A stretch of 64,000 nt of DNA. Origin: Panonychus citri (taxonomy: Eukaryota > Arthropoda > Arachnida > Trombidiformes > Tetranychidae). The DNA lies in the NCBI RefSeq assembly GCF_014898815.1, contig NW_026515468.1, positions 62,001 through 126,000 of the forward strand, read 5' to 3'. Shown in pieces: positions 41,399 through 51,657 of the stretch (position 1 is its first letter; each line of letters starts with the position of its first letter). A program made the position numbers and the translations under genes. The notes under the pieces were generated by a model. That model saw nothing but the letters and a program-made list of their open reading frames with translations, did no database searches and was not told where the DNA came from.

Positions 41399-43329
41399 TC
41401 ACAAAGGTTTGATTATTGTTTGCATTGAACGTCCACCGATTCCAAGAGTAAATTTCCTTGAATCATCAACACCTTGGAAAGATATTTTGATTGGAGATTC
41501 ATTTGCATTTACAATGATTGAAACAAATTCATTAGATGGATTAACAAAAGTAGTTAATCTAACTTTATCCAGGATTGATTTGTCTTTACTATCGACTGAG
41601 TGAAAAACTCTCCTTGACTCTGGCTGCAAGAATTTACTGAAATGAGCCAACGAGTAAAACATTGGTTGTTTATAATATTCACTTCCATCAGCTGAGACAA
41701 TTATCGGAGCATCAACTGGATTTTTGGCCCAATTAGGTAAACCGTTTGGATCGAGAACAAGATTCCAATCAACCCAACCAGTCGACCATCGGTTTAAGCC
41801 GTCGATTATATCGAAAGCATAAGTTTCAGCTCGAGTCCAATTACCAAGAGTAACTAAAGAGAAAGTAAATAATTGAGATTATCAGATTAATCTTTTGTAC
41901 AACGATAAGCTTATGAAACATTATCATGGTTGTTTACTAAGTTTGCATCAATCTAACGGGACTCCCCATTGTAATGCATTTTTGATTACGATAAGCTGGT
42001 TAATCAACATAACTGTTGATAATCGTTCATTATGATTCCCTTTGTTTTAATACCAACCATAAGTTGATTAGATTACTAACCTTTATTATCTTCACGACCT
42101 CGAACCCATCCTTCACAGGCCTCAGTCGAAATTAGGAAATAATCTGGCCAATTTTCGTGAACTTTATTCAATTCATCATGATAGTCAGTTAAAGTGTACC
42201 AATGATAGGCTATTCCGGCAACATAACTCGCCGCTTCTTTATCTGAAAGGACACCTCGGACAAAATTCAATATCTCATCGTTATTGTGGTCATAAATCAT
42301 GACTTTAATTACATCTGGACCATAGCCAGCGGCTTTCAGAGCTGGGCCAAGATCTTTTTTAATAAAATCTCTCATCATCGCTGATGAAAATCCTAATGTA
42401 TTCCAAGCGTAATTAGGACTGAGCCCAGTTAGCGGCTCGTTTTGTGGAGTTAACCCCCAAAATTCAACACCATTTTCTTTATAAGCTTCAAAAAATCTAA
42501 GATCACCATTAGAATTTATCAATTGGAACCACCATTTGAGACTACGATACTTACTTGACAAAATAATTAGCCCATGTTTTCCAGTGTAAACTTCCTGGTT
42601 CACCAATTAAGATGCCCAGTCCTTCTGAAGCATTATTGGTCTTGAGCCATTTAGGAGGAGCCCAAGGTGATCCGAATAGTTTAAGGTTCCCATTCAATGA
42701 TTTAGCTTTCTTGATGTAAGGAATCTGTTGATTACATTGAGATAGATTTGATTAACTAGACATGATCAGCGTTAGATCAATTAGATTACCTTGTAATTGA
42801 AATCATCAGAGGCAAGAGCGAAATGTTCCAGCTCGAAATCATCGACAACATCATCGTATGAATATGGACGATCTGAGAAATCAGAACCACCAATCGGAAC
42901 TCTACCAAGGTTATACTGAGCACCATTAGCACCAAAGTAATCGGTAATCAACTGATCCCGAAGGTCAGAACTGAGTTTATTTATATTGATACCAGTAGAA
43001 TCAGTAAAAGCACCACCAAAACCGGTGATTGATTGTAACTTATGAGTTACATTGATTGTAACATAAAGATCGGCAGTTGATTGAACGTCTTCATTATCAT
43101 TGAAAAGATCGGAATCTGGAATAACTGATTTGGTGAAACGAGCATATGATGAATCAGATTTAAAGATAGTCAACGCCTCAGGGGATGAATAAGGTCCCGT
43201 TGGTAGTTTGTCACAATATTGATCGTTACAAACGCAAACGAAACTGTTTGTATTGTCAAAAGTTTTCACTAAACAAGTGAGCGAATTTGTTATTAAACAA
43301 AATAAGCTAATTAACTGTATTAACTTCAT
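41399..43329 (-). CDS. Lysosomal acid glucosylceramidase (glycoside hydrolase family 30, GBA1-like)
   Basis: Minus-strand exons 43329-42790, 42724-42555, 42496-42081 and 41853-41399 join in frame to about 526 residues, close to human GBA1 (536 with leader). A signal peptide begins MKLIQLISLFCLI. Conserved segments include SITGFGGAFTDS, LGRVPIGGSDFS, SPWAPPKWLKTN, the acid/base Glu in LTPQNEPLTG, the nucleophile Glu in ISTEACEG, TGWVDWNLVLDPNG and FYSLAHFSKF. The enzyme cleaves glucosylceramide to glucose and ceramide in lysosomes. The ATG at 43329 is the first Met; an upstream codon in frame is GTG. It lies convergent to membrane-protein copy 2 and upstream of a lipocalin on the same strand. 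Confidence 0.95.
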
Positions 43330-43958
43330 CACAATTAAGTAAACAAGTTGTGAGTGACAATAAATAACTAATTGTTATGTCAGTGGAAATTTTTCCTCGT
43401 CTCCTTTTTATTGTCAACTTGATTGAATGAAGATAATCATTTGTGATTAAATTGTCAAACAATTATATTAATAAAAACAACTTCAACCAAATTCAATATT
43501 GATATTTAAATGATTGATAATCATTTTATTGGCACGATAACAGTTTAAACAAAACTTTCAATTTGATCAATTTCTTGATGATTAGATATTTATTTACATC
43601 TCATAACAAACTGCCAATAATAAGCAATCATTATGATTGAAAAATTAGCTAATTGTTGATATCAGGTAAGAGTGTATATCAAACTTGGGTTAAACAATTA
43701 TCAATAAAGCATTTCTATTAATCTATTATTGATTAGTTGATAAAGGTTTTTAATGTTCAATTATATTCTTGTGTGTTGTTTGCTTATTTATTTTTAAACA
43801 AAGAAATGAGTTAATCAGATTAGATTTGATTGTTTTATTAATCAAAGTTTCAGGGTTCAATCAATTGTTACACTTAATTGTAATCATTGTGGCTTCGGTT
43901 TGGTGACTTTTTGCCACGATTTACAAAAATCTCTATGGAAATTTTCGTGTTTTTTGAT
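43330..43958. other. Intergenic, no gene seen
   Basis: AT-rich spacer between the glucosylceramidase start and the lipocalin stop. TTTATT at 43834-43839 is a candidate minus-strand polyadenylation signal for the lipocalin, about 120 nt past its stop. Confidence 0.45.
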
Positions 43959-44759
43959 TTAGTTGGTACATCCAGCTCGATCTGGGGTCAAGAGCTCGGT
44001 CACTCCTTTGGTTTCAAGTAGTTTGGTCAACTCTTCAACTACTTCGCCACTTAAAGTTGGAGTTCTTGACAAAATCCACCCAGAAACTGTCACAAAAGTC
44101 GTAAAAGAATAGATTAATTTCCATCTACAATATCATCATCATTTCATTACCTGAGTACATGTCCGCTGTGATTTGGACACATGAAACTACAGTTGAATAA
44201 GTCTGATAATCAGTCTTGATAACCCAGTAGCTTGCAGTTGGAGCTCCTAATGAATATTAATAACATTGGAAAGTTAGTAGATTTCAAGGTCAATTAATGA
44301 TAATGTGAAAGTCTTACCTGGAAATAGTTCAACATTCAAGAAGTTGGGTTTACTTTCATCAACTATTGTCGCTGTTAAATAAGCAACAACATCATCACCT
44401 CTTAATAGTTAAATGGGAAAAAATCAGTTGAACAAAATGTTAGCAAATAGACAGTTACTATTAGTATTTATCCCAAAGATTTTGTTAATCTACTGTACTT
44501 ACTCTGAATTGACTCCTGAATTGGTTACATTAACTTTACCATCGGATCGGAGACTGTAATTTGCAGTTGAACATTTGACACCTTTTTCGTTTGGACTATC
44601 AGTTCGTCTAATTTCATACCAACGTCCAAGGTACTTTGAAACATCAAAGCCGATATCATCTTCAGCTCCAGGAGTTGGACATTTGCCAACTTTAGGTGCT
44701 GACTGACAACATCCAACCAAAGCTAAAACAGTTACAGTTAAGAAAAAAGATGAATTCAT
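43959..44759 (-). CDS. Secreted lipocalin, apolipoprotein D-like (copy 2)
   Basis: Minus-strand exons 44759-44503, 44400-44318, 44246-44151 and 44086-43959 join to about 187 residues. The start at 44759 gives MNSSFFLTVTVLALVGC, a clear signal peptide; the frame is open upstream but has no earlier ATG. The lipocalin signature YLGRWYEIRRTDS and the four ApoD-type Cys (GKCPT, VKCST, VSCVQ, AGCTN) are present, and SGWILSRTPTL matches the usual last strand. Exon lengths and phases equal those of the lipocalin at 31052-31959. The ligand is unknown. Confidence 0.89.
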
Positions 44760-45182
44760 ATTTGTTAGAATAGATAATTGTGTCAACAATTAGTAATTTC
44801 ACTTGTAAAATAAAATATCAATTAGATGATTTATATTAATAGAAATAGACTGAATACAATTATTTATTTTTACCTTTTTATATTACAAAGATTCTGATTT
44901 TCCGTTCATTGATATTGAAACAATTAAGATTATGTATAATCGATAACATTGTTAACAATGGTTATCATTTTCAACCAGAATCGAACGCTAAATGGACTAA
45001 TTAATCTAAATAGATTTACATTTGTATTGATTATAATCGTTCACCTAAATTCATATTAATCACCCAAAACTTGATTCCGAGAAAATCTGATTCCATAGTT
45101 TCGTACATGCTGAGGTATTATTATCGAATAGGAAAAACTTTTATTACTTAGACAAAGTTTTAAAATGGAAATTTATTAAAAT
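44760..45182. other. Intergenic, no gene seen
   Basis: AT-rich sequence between the second lipocalin and the zinc-finger orphan. No open frame or motif worth annotating. Confidence 0.5.
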
Positions 45183-45974
45183 TCAAACATAAAGAAAAAG
45201 TTGATAGCGAAAATTGATCTTATTGTCGTTTTCGCCGTAAAATTTTTCTACATTTTCGCTGATTGGCTCGTGGCTTGTAGGGAACAGAGCGAGCACAAGC
45301 TCTTGCACAGTTTTGGTACATTTATGGCCAGGACCACCAGGAAATTTACATGAGTATCTTTCATGGTGTTTCACAGAACCTCGTTCAGAATAGGGTTTTC
45401 CACAATACTGGCAACAATGTTTCGAAATTCTCTTGGAAAAAATTGCCTCTGGATCAGAATTCAATATCAGATTATAAGAGTTTGATGATAATCCATAAGG
45501 TAAACTTTTCGATAAGGGGCCATTAGAACGATTGGTGAAGGTCAAAGTGTTTTCCCATTTGGTTTCAATCACATTGATCCATTTTCCTTGGTAATTAATC
45601 CTCTCTTGAGCAATATGCTTGAATAAATGGTCTTTTCCATTGTTGAATATCTTTCCAAATTTTACTGGAACAGAATTTGGATTCACCGATCCTGAGGTTA
45701 CCTCTGGGTCTTGGCATCTTTCATCTTCATCCACAAAGTCTTCCTCTTCCTCATGATCAGTTTCATCGTCACAAATTTCACCAGAAGAAGAGGAAACGGG
45801 TTCAATTGGTGGTTTTCGTTTATCACAATTGTTCCGAATCAGATCTTTCTCTGTTAATCGCGCAATGGAAATCGAAAACTCTTTACAAGGGAAACGTTTA
45901 AGTGACATTTCGTCAGCTGAAATTTGGTCAGTTGTCATCTCAGATTTTCGAACGGCTTGTTTGGGTCTTAACAT
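45183..45974 (-). CDS. Hypothetical protein with one Cys/His zinc-finger-like module (263 aa)
   Basis: A single exon opens at ATG 45974 and closes with TAA at 45183. The N-terminal third is basic, followed by an acidic stretch (DDETDHEEEEDFVDEDE). Near the C-terminus, HCCQYCGKPYSERGSVKHHE followed by a CKFPGGPGHKC segment gives a C-x2-C...H-x-H/C pattern of a C2H2 or C2HC finger. No known family is recognised, and no signal peptide or TM segment is seen. Its size and biased composition make chance unlikely, and it sits between a lipocalin and an NDRG gene on the same strand. It could be a lineage-specific nuclear protein or a relic of a mobile-element protein; neither is shown. Confidence 0.6.
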   Translation of the reverse strand: MLRPKQAVRKSEMTTDQISADEMSLKRFPCKEFSISIARLTEKDLIRNNCDKRKPPIEPVSSSSGEICDDETDHEEEEDFVDEDERCQDPEVTSGSVNPNSVPVKFGKIFNNGKDHLFKHIAQERINYQGKWINVIETKWENTLTFTNRSNGPLSKSLPYGLSSNSYNLILNSDPEAIFSKRISKHCCQYCGKPYSERGSVKHHERYSCKFPGGPGHKCTKTVQELVLALFPTSHEPISENVEKFYGENDNKINFRYQLFLYV

Positions 45975-46535
45975 TTCACGAAAGAAACAACTTTAGGAAC
46001 TATTATTAACACTGATAAATAGAAGGACAAACAATTGTACTTTAAGATAGACTTTAAGATCAATACTGACATTAGAATAAGAAAATGATAAGATAATCTT
46101 GTATTACTAATCTCAAAAAGCTAAAGCCCATTTTCGGATATAATGGGATATCTTTTCAATCAAAATCGAAACTTTGTCATCTGAATTGATAACTTTAGGA
46201 TATTTAATATCAAGTTTGTCAAGATTTTAACCTTCTTCGTCCTCATCTACTCGAATAATTTTAAGAATATTTGTTGATAAATTAACTGTTACACTCATAT
46301 AGTGGATAGAAAAATGGTTAACTTTTTATTCAAATGCCTTTGGGATACAAAATGTATCCAAAAATCGCGCTGTTTATGTTGATCAACTTGAGAGCTGATC
46401 AAACAGAGCCAGTTGATTGTCTTCACGAACTAATTTACAATTATCATAGCTGAAAGTTGTTCGACTCCCACTGATGGGAATAGATTCAAGTTTTTCATCC
46501 TTTGGCATCTCATTGTCTTGGGTGGATTGTTATTA
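45975..46535. other. Intergenic region with an in-frame open tail behind NDRG
   Basis: Most of this AT-rich stretch holds nothing recognisable. On the minus strand, directly after the NDRG stop and in the same frame, a 42-codon open segment (46508 down to 46383) starts at an ATG and ends at TGA. See the findings list. Confidence 0.35.
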
Positions 46536-47885
46536 TTAGCACGGGAAAAATACTTGATTAGCACTTATTGGTGAGACTGGTGTCGAGGGTACTGAAGATA
46601 TGGAAGGAATTGAAAGTATTGAAGTACCCATAGTAATGGAGGGTAAACTTAAACCCGAAAGACGAGCTCTTTTTAAGACCATCTCTTTAAGCGGGTAACC
46701 AAGACCTTGAAGGAAAAGGTGAAGTGCTTGTGACACTTTATGAGGTTTTTCCTCTAAAACCATCGACGATTCATCAATCTTTAACCAGGTCGTTGTTTTT
46801 GGATCTAATCTTGAATTCATAATAATGGTTGATTCGAGATGAGGTGATGCTGATCCGGTAATCAAAAGTACTTGGCATGAAAGTTTAGCACGTTTGTTTG
46901 AAAATGAATTTGTATTTCGAGAGAAACGAAGTGGACTCCGTTTAAAATAGGATTCAAGCAGTAAACCCAAATTTGTGGGGTGAACGGTTATACCATTAAA
47001 ATAAGATCGATAAATGTCAATTATATCGGCTGAAGGTGAATTACGAGATCGTAGATTAGAACCAAAATGATACCATAAAAGATAATCGGTTACATTGTTT
47101 GGAAGATAATTTGATGAAATGGGTGTCGTTGTATCGTAATCAATTGGTGCTTGTGGTGTTGGTAAATTGTTGTTGACAGATGAAGAGTTTACTAATGATT
47201 TAATGTTTCGCTTAGCCCAAAACCAATCTCGCCAAGAGGCTTGTGAACAATTAGCGTTAACCAGAATTAATCCTTCAACTGGTTTAGGATTAGTGAGTGT
47301 AAATCGTGTTAATATGTTAGCACCAACTCCTGTTCCCAATCCAATGAAAGTCTTTATCTGGTAATGGTCAAGAACATCATTCAATTGGCTTGCAAGTGTG
47401 TCCATTGAGGGAAACTTGTAGGTTGGGTCAAGTTTGGTTGACTCTTGACCAGGGGCGTTAACGTGATATATTGTAAATGATGCAAGAAGTGAACAATTTT
47501 CACTTAGAGAAAAAAATGATTCATAATTTGAGATATAATTTAGTCCTAAATCGTGATAGGTTAAGATAACCGGTGTTCGTGGGCCTGGTTTAGCACCTTG
47601 ACGGGCAACTAGTAAGGTACCATGTCGAGTTGATATCCGCTCCTCGGTACAATTAAAGTTGTGACCGTAGCGTTTGTGTAAAGATAAAGGTGACTTCGAG
47701 TCGTATGTTGAAATGTTCATATTATCCTGTTCATAGTAAAATTGGCCTATTTTTTGGCCTCGTTTTCCTCGTCGAGCTGCTTTAATGGCCTTGATCTTTG
47801 ATCCAAGGGAGAATCGTTTTGTTTTCTGAGTCAAGATGAGAGGATCATCAGTATCGTCGGTATCTCGTCGCTTGTAGATCGGCAT
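46536..47885 (-). CDS. NDRG-family protein (N-myc downstream-regulated, alpha/beta-hydrolase fold), single exon
   Basis: One uninterrupted minus-strand frame of 449 residues from ATG 47885. After a basic N-terminus it shows NDRG hallmarks in order: TRHGTLLVARQG, ILTYHDLGLNY, YHVNAPGQE, FPSMDTLASQLNDVLDHY, GLGTGVGANILTRFTL and GLILVNANCSQASW-like sequence. Later come DIIDIYRSYF and SCQVLLITGSASPH. NDRG proteins have an alpha/beta-hydrolase fold but lack the catalytic triad and act in stress, differentiation and trafficking. The C-terminal 50 residues are Ser/Pro/Thr-rich. Most animal NDRG genes are interrupted by introns, so an intronless copy may be a retrocopy or reflect intron loss. The stop is followed at once by two more TAA codons. 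Confidence 0.9.
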   Translation of the reverse strand: MPIYKRRDTDDTDDPLILTQKTKRFSLGSKIKAIKAARRGKRGQKIGQFYYEQDNMNISTYDSKSPLSLHKRYGHNFNCTEERISTRHGTLLVARQGAKPGPRTPVILTYHDLGLNYISNYESFFSLSENCSLLASFTIYHVNAPGQESTKLDPTYKFPSMDTLASQLNDVLDHYQIKTFIGLGTGVGANILTRFTLTNPKPVEGLILVNANCSQASWRDWFWAKRNIKSLVNSSSVNNNLPTPQAPIDYDTTTPISSNYLPNNVTDYLLWYHFGSNLRSRNSPSADIIDIYRSYFNGITVHPTNLGLLLESYFKRSPLRFSRNTNSFSNKRAKLSCQVLLITGSASPHLESTIIMNSRLDPKTTTWLKIDESSMVLEEKPHKVSQALHLFLQGLGYPLKEMVLKRARLSGLSLPSITMGTSILSIPSISSVPSTPVSPISANQVFFPC

Positions 47886-50549
47886 TTTGGCACTAAATTA
47901 ACTTGGGTCACTTGAGAATCGATAAAAGTTATAACTTAATTTGGAAGTAATTTATTGATTGGCTTCGAGTCTTTTTTCCCCTCTAATTGTTGTCACCTTG
48001 AAATCTTTGGTTGTGCTGTTGTTTTGATAATGAAGATGATTACTAGTAGCAATTAAATTACCATCATATATATGTTGACACAATTAAGTTGATTTAGATT
48101 ACAACCAATTTACCTGAACTTGGTATTTATTGTTACAATTTTGTTGATCAGCATGAATGATTTTTGATGAATTTAATTGTTGTAATTTTGTTGATCATCA
48201 AAAAAAATTGAGGTAAAAATGACTTGCATAATCAAATTTATATTCACAATTTAGTTTAATTGTAATAACAGGAAGTTTTATTTTCACTTTGATTGTTATT
48301 ATTACGTCAATCAAAATTGATTGAGATTAACTTTGGTTGGTTAACACCACAAGAAAAAGGTGTAAAGTTATTGGTTAATTATTAACTCATAACAATCAAT
48401 TAACAGTTAATCAACATAAGACAGATCACATTTGATTAACATTGAAGATGAGGATCAAGTTATATTAGTGTTGATTGTTGTGTAATTTGTTGATATTTAT
48501 AGCACTTGATCATAAAGCCGATATGAGATTGATTGGTTTTTTCAAAGGTAGAGTTGTTGATAAGGTTGTTATTGATGATGATAATTAAGATGATGAAACA
48601 GTGAGATTAGTAAATCCCAGGTAAATGGATGAATAAAACAAAAAAATCAATCAATTAGTTTCAATTGTTTAACTTTTCCTCGTCAATAGCAAACAAAACA
48701 ACAAACAGACAACAAAATCCAATGAAATTGAAACGATAAAAACAACAAGGTAACAAAATGAATTGAATCAGCATCAAGAAGTGATAATAAGTGATAATAT
48801 TACCATTGCAATGAGAAAGGAAACCTTCAAAGTTACAATGATGGGAAACAAGAAGCAAGGTAAGGTTAAGAGTGACAGGTAAATGGAGGCAGGTAGTTTG
48901 GTGGGTGGATGAGTAGAGGAAGAGGTAAAGTTACCAGACAATAGTAACCTGGTTAATTGAGTTTAGTTTGAATTTGTGATTGGAAAGTGGAAAGAGAAAA
49001 AGACTCTCGCCATCTTGTTTGATCAGTCTTGTGGAAAAAGAAAGGAAAGAAAGAGAAGATGATGAAATAAAGAAGAGGGAGTGAGAGAGAGAGAGAGAGA
49101 GAGAGAAAAAAAAAGAGAGAGTTGGAGGAGGTAGATATTGGGAACTCACTCACACAGGTAAAGAAAACATGATGTAAAAAATGAATGGGAGGTGGAGGTT
49201 GATGATGATGATGAACTCACCCAAATCCACCTTGGTATTCAGGTTTTCATTCAGGTTTCAGGCTATGTGAAAGAGACTCTCATTTGTATGATGATAATAA
49301 TGATCATTTTCAGCCTTATATCAATCAATAACTATGGTAACAATGAGAGAGAGTCTCATAAACATAATATAAAATTCAAGAAAATTAATAGATTACAACT
49401 GAATTTGAAACTGACCAACAATATATTCGTCACCATATTCATTGATAAGTTCAATTCATTTTTCTCATTCATTTTTTTTCCTTTTCTTAATGATGTTAAT
49501 ATATCACGATGAATAAATTACATGAGTTACTATTTTTATAACAATGAAAGTGAATCGTAATGATAGTTATGATTAAAGATGATGATGATGATTTGAATAG
49601 TTTTTCTTAACATGATTATTATCAATTGTTTGATTTACCAACACATTGAGGTTCATTGAAACTAATTGTTATCTATCATCATTATTAATTTGCTGATGTT
49701 GCTGTTGATCAATTAAGGCTGGTAAAGTCTATGGACTATAATGATTGTAAACAATTAACTAATCAACTAAATGAATTTTTTTTTCTTACTTTAACTAAAT
49801 CACTTGATTAAATGGTTAACTTAAATGGCTTTTTTTATTATGCTACCAGGAAGTTGGTTTATCATGATGACATGATTAACTTAACCAGATTAGTTTATGA
49901 TCAACTCGAGTTAACAATTTAACATTTGACATTGATTGTTGTGATCTTTATACAAGATGAATTTTCATTTTAACAATCAATTGTTTCTAATCTATTGTTG
50001 ATTACATTAAATTGTTTATCATTTTAATTTTTTTCCTTCATATTGCTAATTGTTTGGTAACCAGAACAGTATCAATATTTAATTCCTGGGAATTAATAAC
50101 AGTTGATTAATGTAGCAATTTAAGAGTAATTAACTTTGGAAAACACTTTAAGTTAATGATCAAGTGATGATTACTTTTACAGAAATAATAATTAAGTATC
50201 ACAATTAATCGTAACAATCAACAATTCTGGGCTTGTAAGGAAGATTAATAAGAAAATCAATTGCTTTTTTTTAATTGTTTCAGTTTGAAAATAATCAACA
50301 ATGATAATGAAAAAAAAACCCAGAAAAAAAGTCAACAATCAATATCGAACCCTGTTAATTGTGAAGATTATCGACAACAATTAAGATTATAAATAAATTT
50401 TCAGGATCCTTGATGAGATTATGATAGTTAGTCTTGCAAACTTTGCAATTGGTTTAATATTTTACTTGATTGCAATTGGTAAAAAGAGCAATAATTTGAT
50501 TATCATGAAGATATCACCATGTATTAATAATAGATCAAGAAGGATGAAT
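47886..50549. other. 2.7-kb intergenic region with simple repeats
   Basis: AT-rich sequence with a GA run at 49082-49106, GATGAT runs (49199-49213, 49576-49592) and poly-A tracts. Open frames at 48661-48858, 48931-49153 and 49192-49512 are low-complexity (Ser/Leu from GA repeats, or Ile/Asn-rich) and not supported as genes. Confidence 0.55.
49082..49106. repeat. (GA)n microsatellite
   Basis: About 12 GA units followed by a poly-A tract. Confidence 0.95.
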
Positions 50550-50868
50550 AATCTAAGATGAATTTCTCTGTAATAACCACTGAGCTTGATTTCGTTTCCT
50601 CGAATATTATTCTCATTGGATCTCTAAGACCCTCTTCCAAATTGAGATCAGCTGAAAGTAATGATTAGTCATTTATTCATTTGATATCATGATAACTATG
50701 AACTTACATCTAAAGTAATAATTAGCTTCAAGGTTGTTCCAATTAGGGTTGAATAGCTAATGACTTTTACTCCTCTGACTTCTTCCTCGGCTTTAACAGT
50801 TTCCTGTTTCTAGTAATCAATTTTTCCAATTGAAACAATTAGAATGAAACTTCACAATTATGTAAATT
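50550..50868 (-). pseudogene. Detached fragment of the LolA-like/PAN gene: exon 5, intron 5 and part of exon 6
   Basis: This stretch is nearly identical to 54602-54920 in membrane-protein copy 3, on the same strand. It includes the exon encoding KQETIKAEEEV, the following short intron with splice signals, and the next exon as far as the codons for SSVVITEKF. Beyond both ends similarity stops abruptly, and no neighbouring exons are recognised. Because the intron is kept, it arose by DNA-level duplication, not by reverse transcription. No signal peptide or terminal exon is present, so it is not a functional gene. Confidence 0.85.
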
Positions 50869-51657
50869 TAGTTTGATCGTTAGTCATTCCTTTCTCTCTG
50901 GGTTTTATGTCACTGCAAGTGTGAATTTACGCTGATTAAAATTCAAATCCAATTAAATATTCTCATATTTAATATCCTCACCTTTGAGGCAGATGAACCA
51001 AAGGGTTTGAGCCTTAAGTTTTTCTCAATATCGAAACTGTCAAAATCTATAAATAATCCACAATTCTTCAACAATATAATCTATTATTCCTCTTAAGGAC
51101 AGCATTCTCTTCCCTAAAGACGAAAAAATTATCGCCAGACTAATTCGTATATAAAAGTAAATCAGTGAGTTCAAATTTCGCAGAATAAAACCAACAGAAG
51201 TGTTGGATATTCACAGAAAAGTAAACATGGCTTGGAGAAAGAAATTGGCGCGAGTTTTAATCGAACCATAGAACAGAAATTCTTGTCGAAAAGAAGTGAG
51301 ACTTTGATAGGAACCGAAGCTAATTAATTGAATCGAAATCGATAGAATATAGTCAACTTTAACGATTTAATTAGTGTCACATCATCTTAAGGGATATTTC
51401 CAAGAGTTTCACAAGATTTACCAAGTTGGTTCTCACCTTGAATCGAACTTTTTTCTGCATTTCCAACGAACTGCAAATCAGTAATTCATGAGGCTCAGTT
51501 TGAATTCTATCAGAATATGCGAAAAATTTTAGTTTGACTCTTTTAGAACAGAATTGGAGTATTTTCTCAGTTTTAATTGTTATTAATATGAATTACAATT
51601 GCAATTGAAAAATCAAATAAGAACGATTATTATTATAAATAGGATAAAGTTGAAAAA
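50869..51657. other. Spacer between the detached fragment and copy 3
   Basis: No open frame of note and no clear similarity to other exons of the family was found by eye. Slightly less AT-rich than its surroundings near 51100-51330, so decayed family exons cannot be excluded. Confidence 0.35.

Noticed and set aside
48931..49512. Several short frames around a GA repeat
   Set aside because: Composition is dictated by GA and GAT repeats; no conserved sequence.
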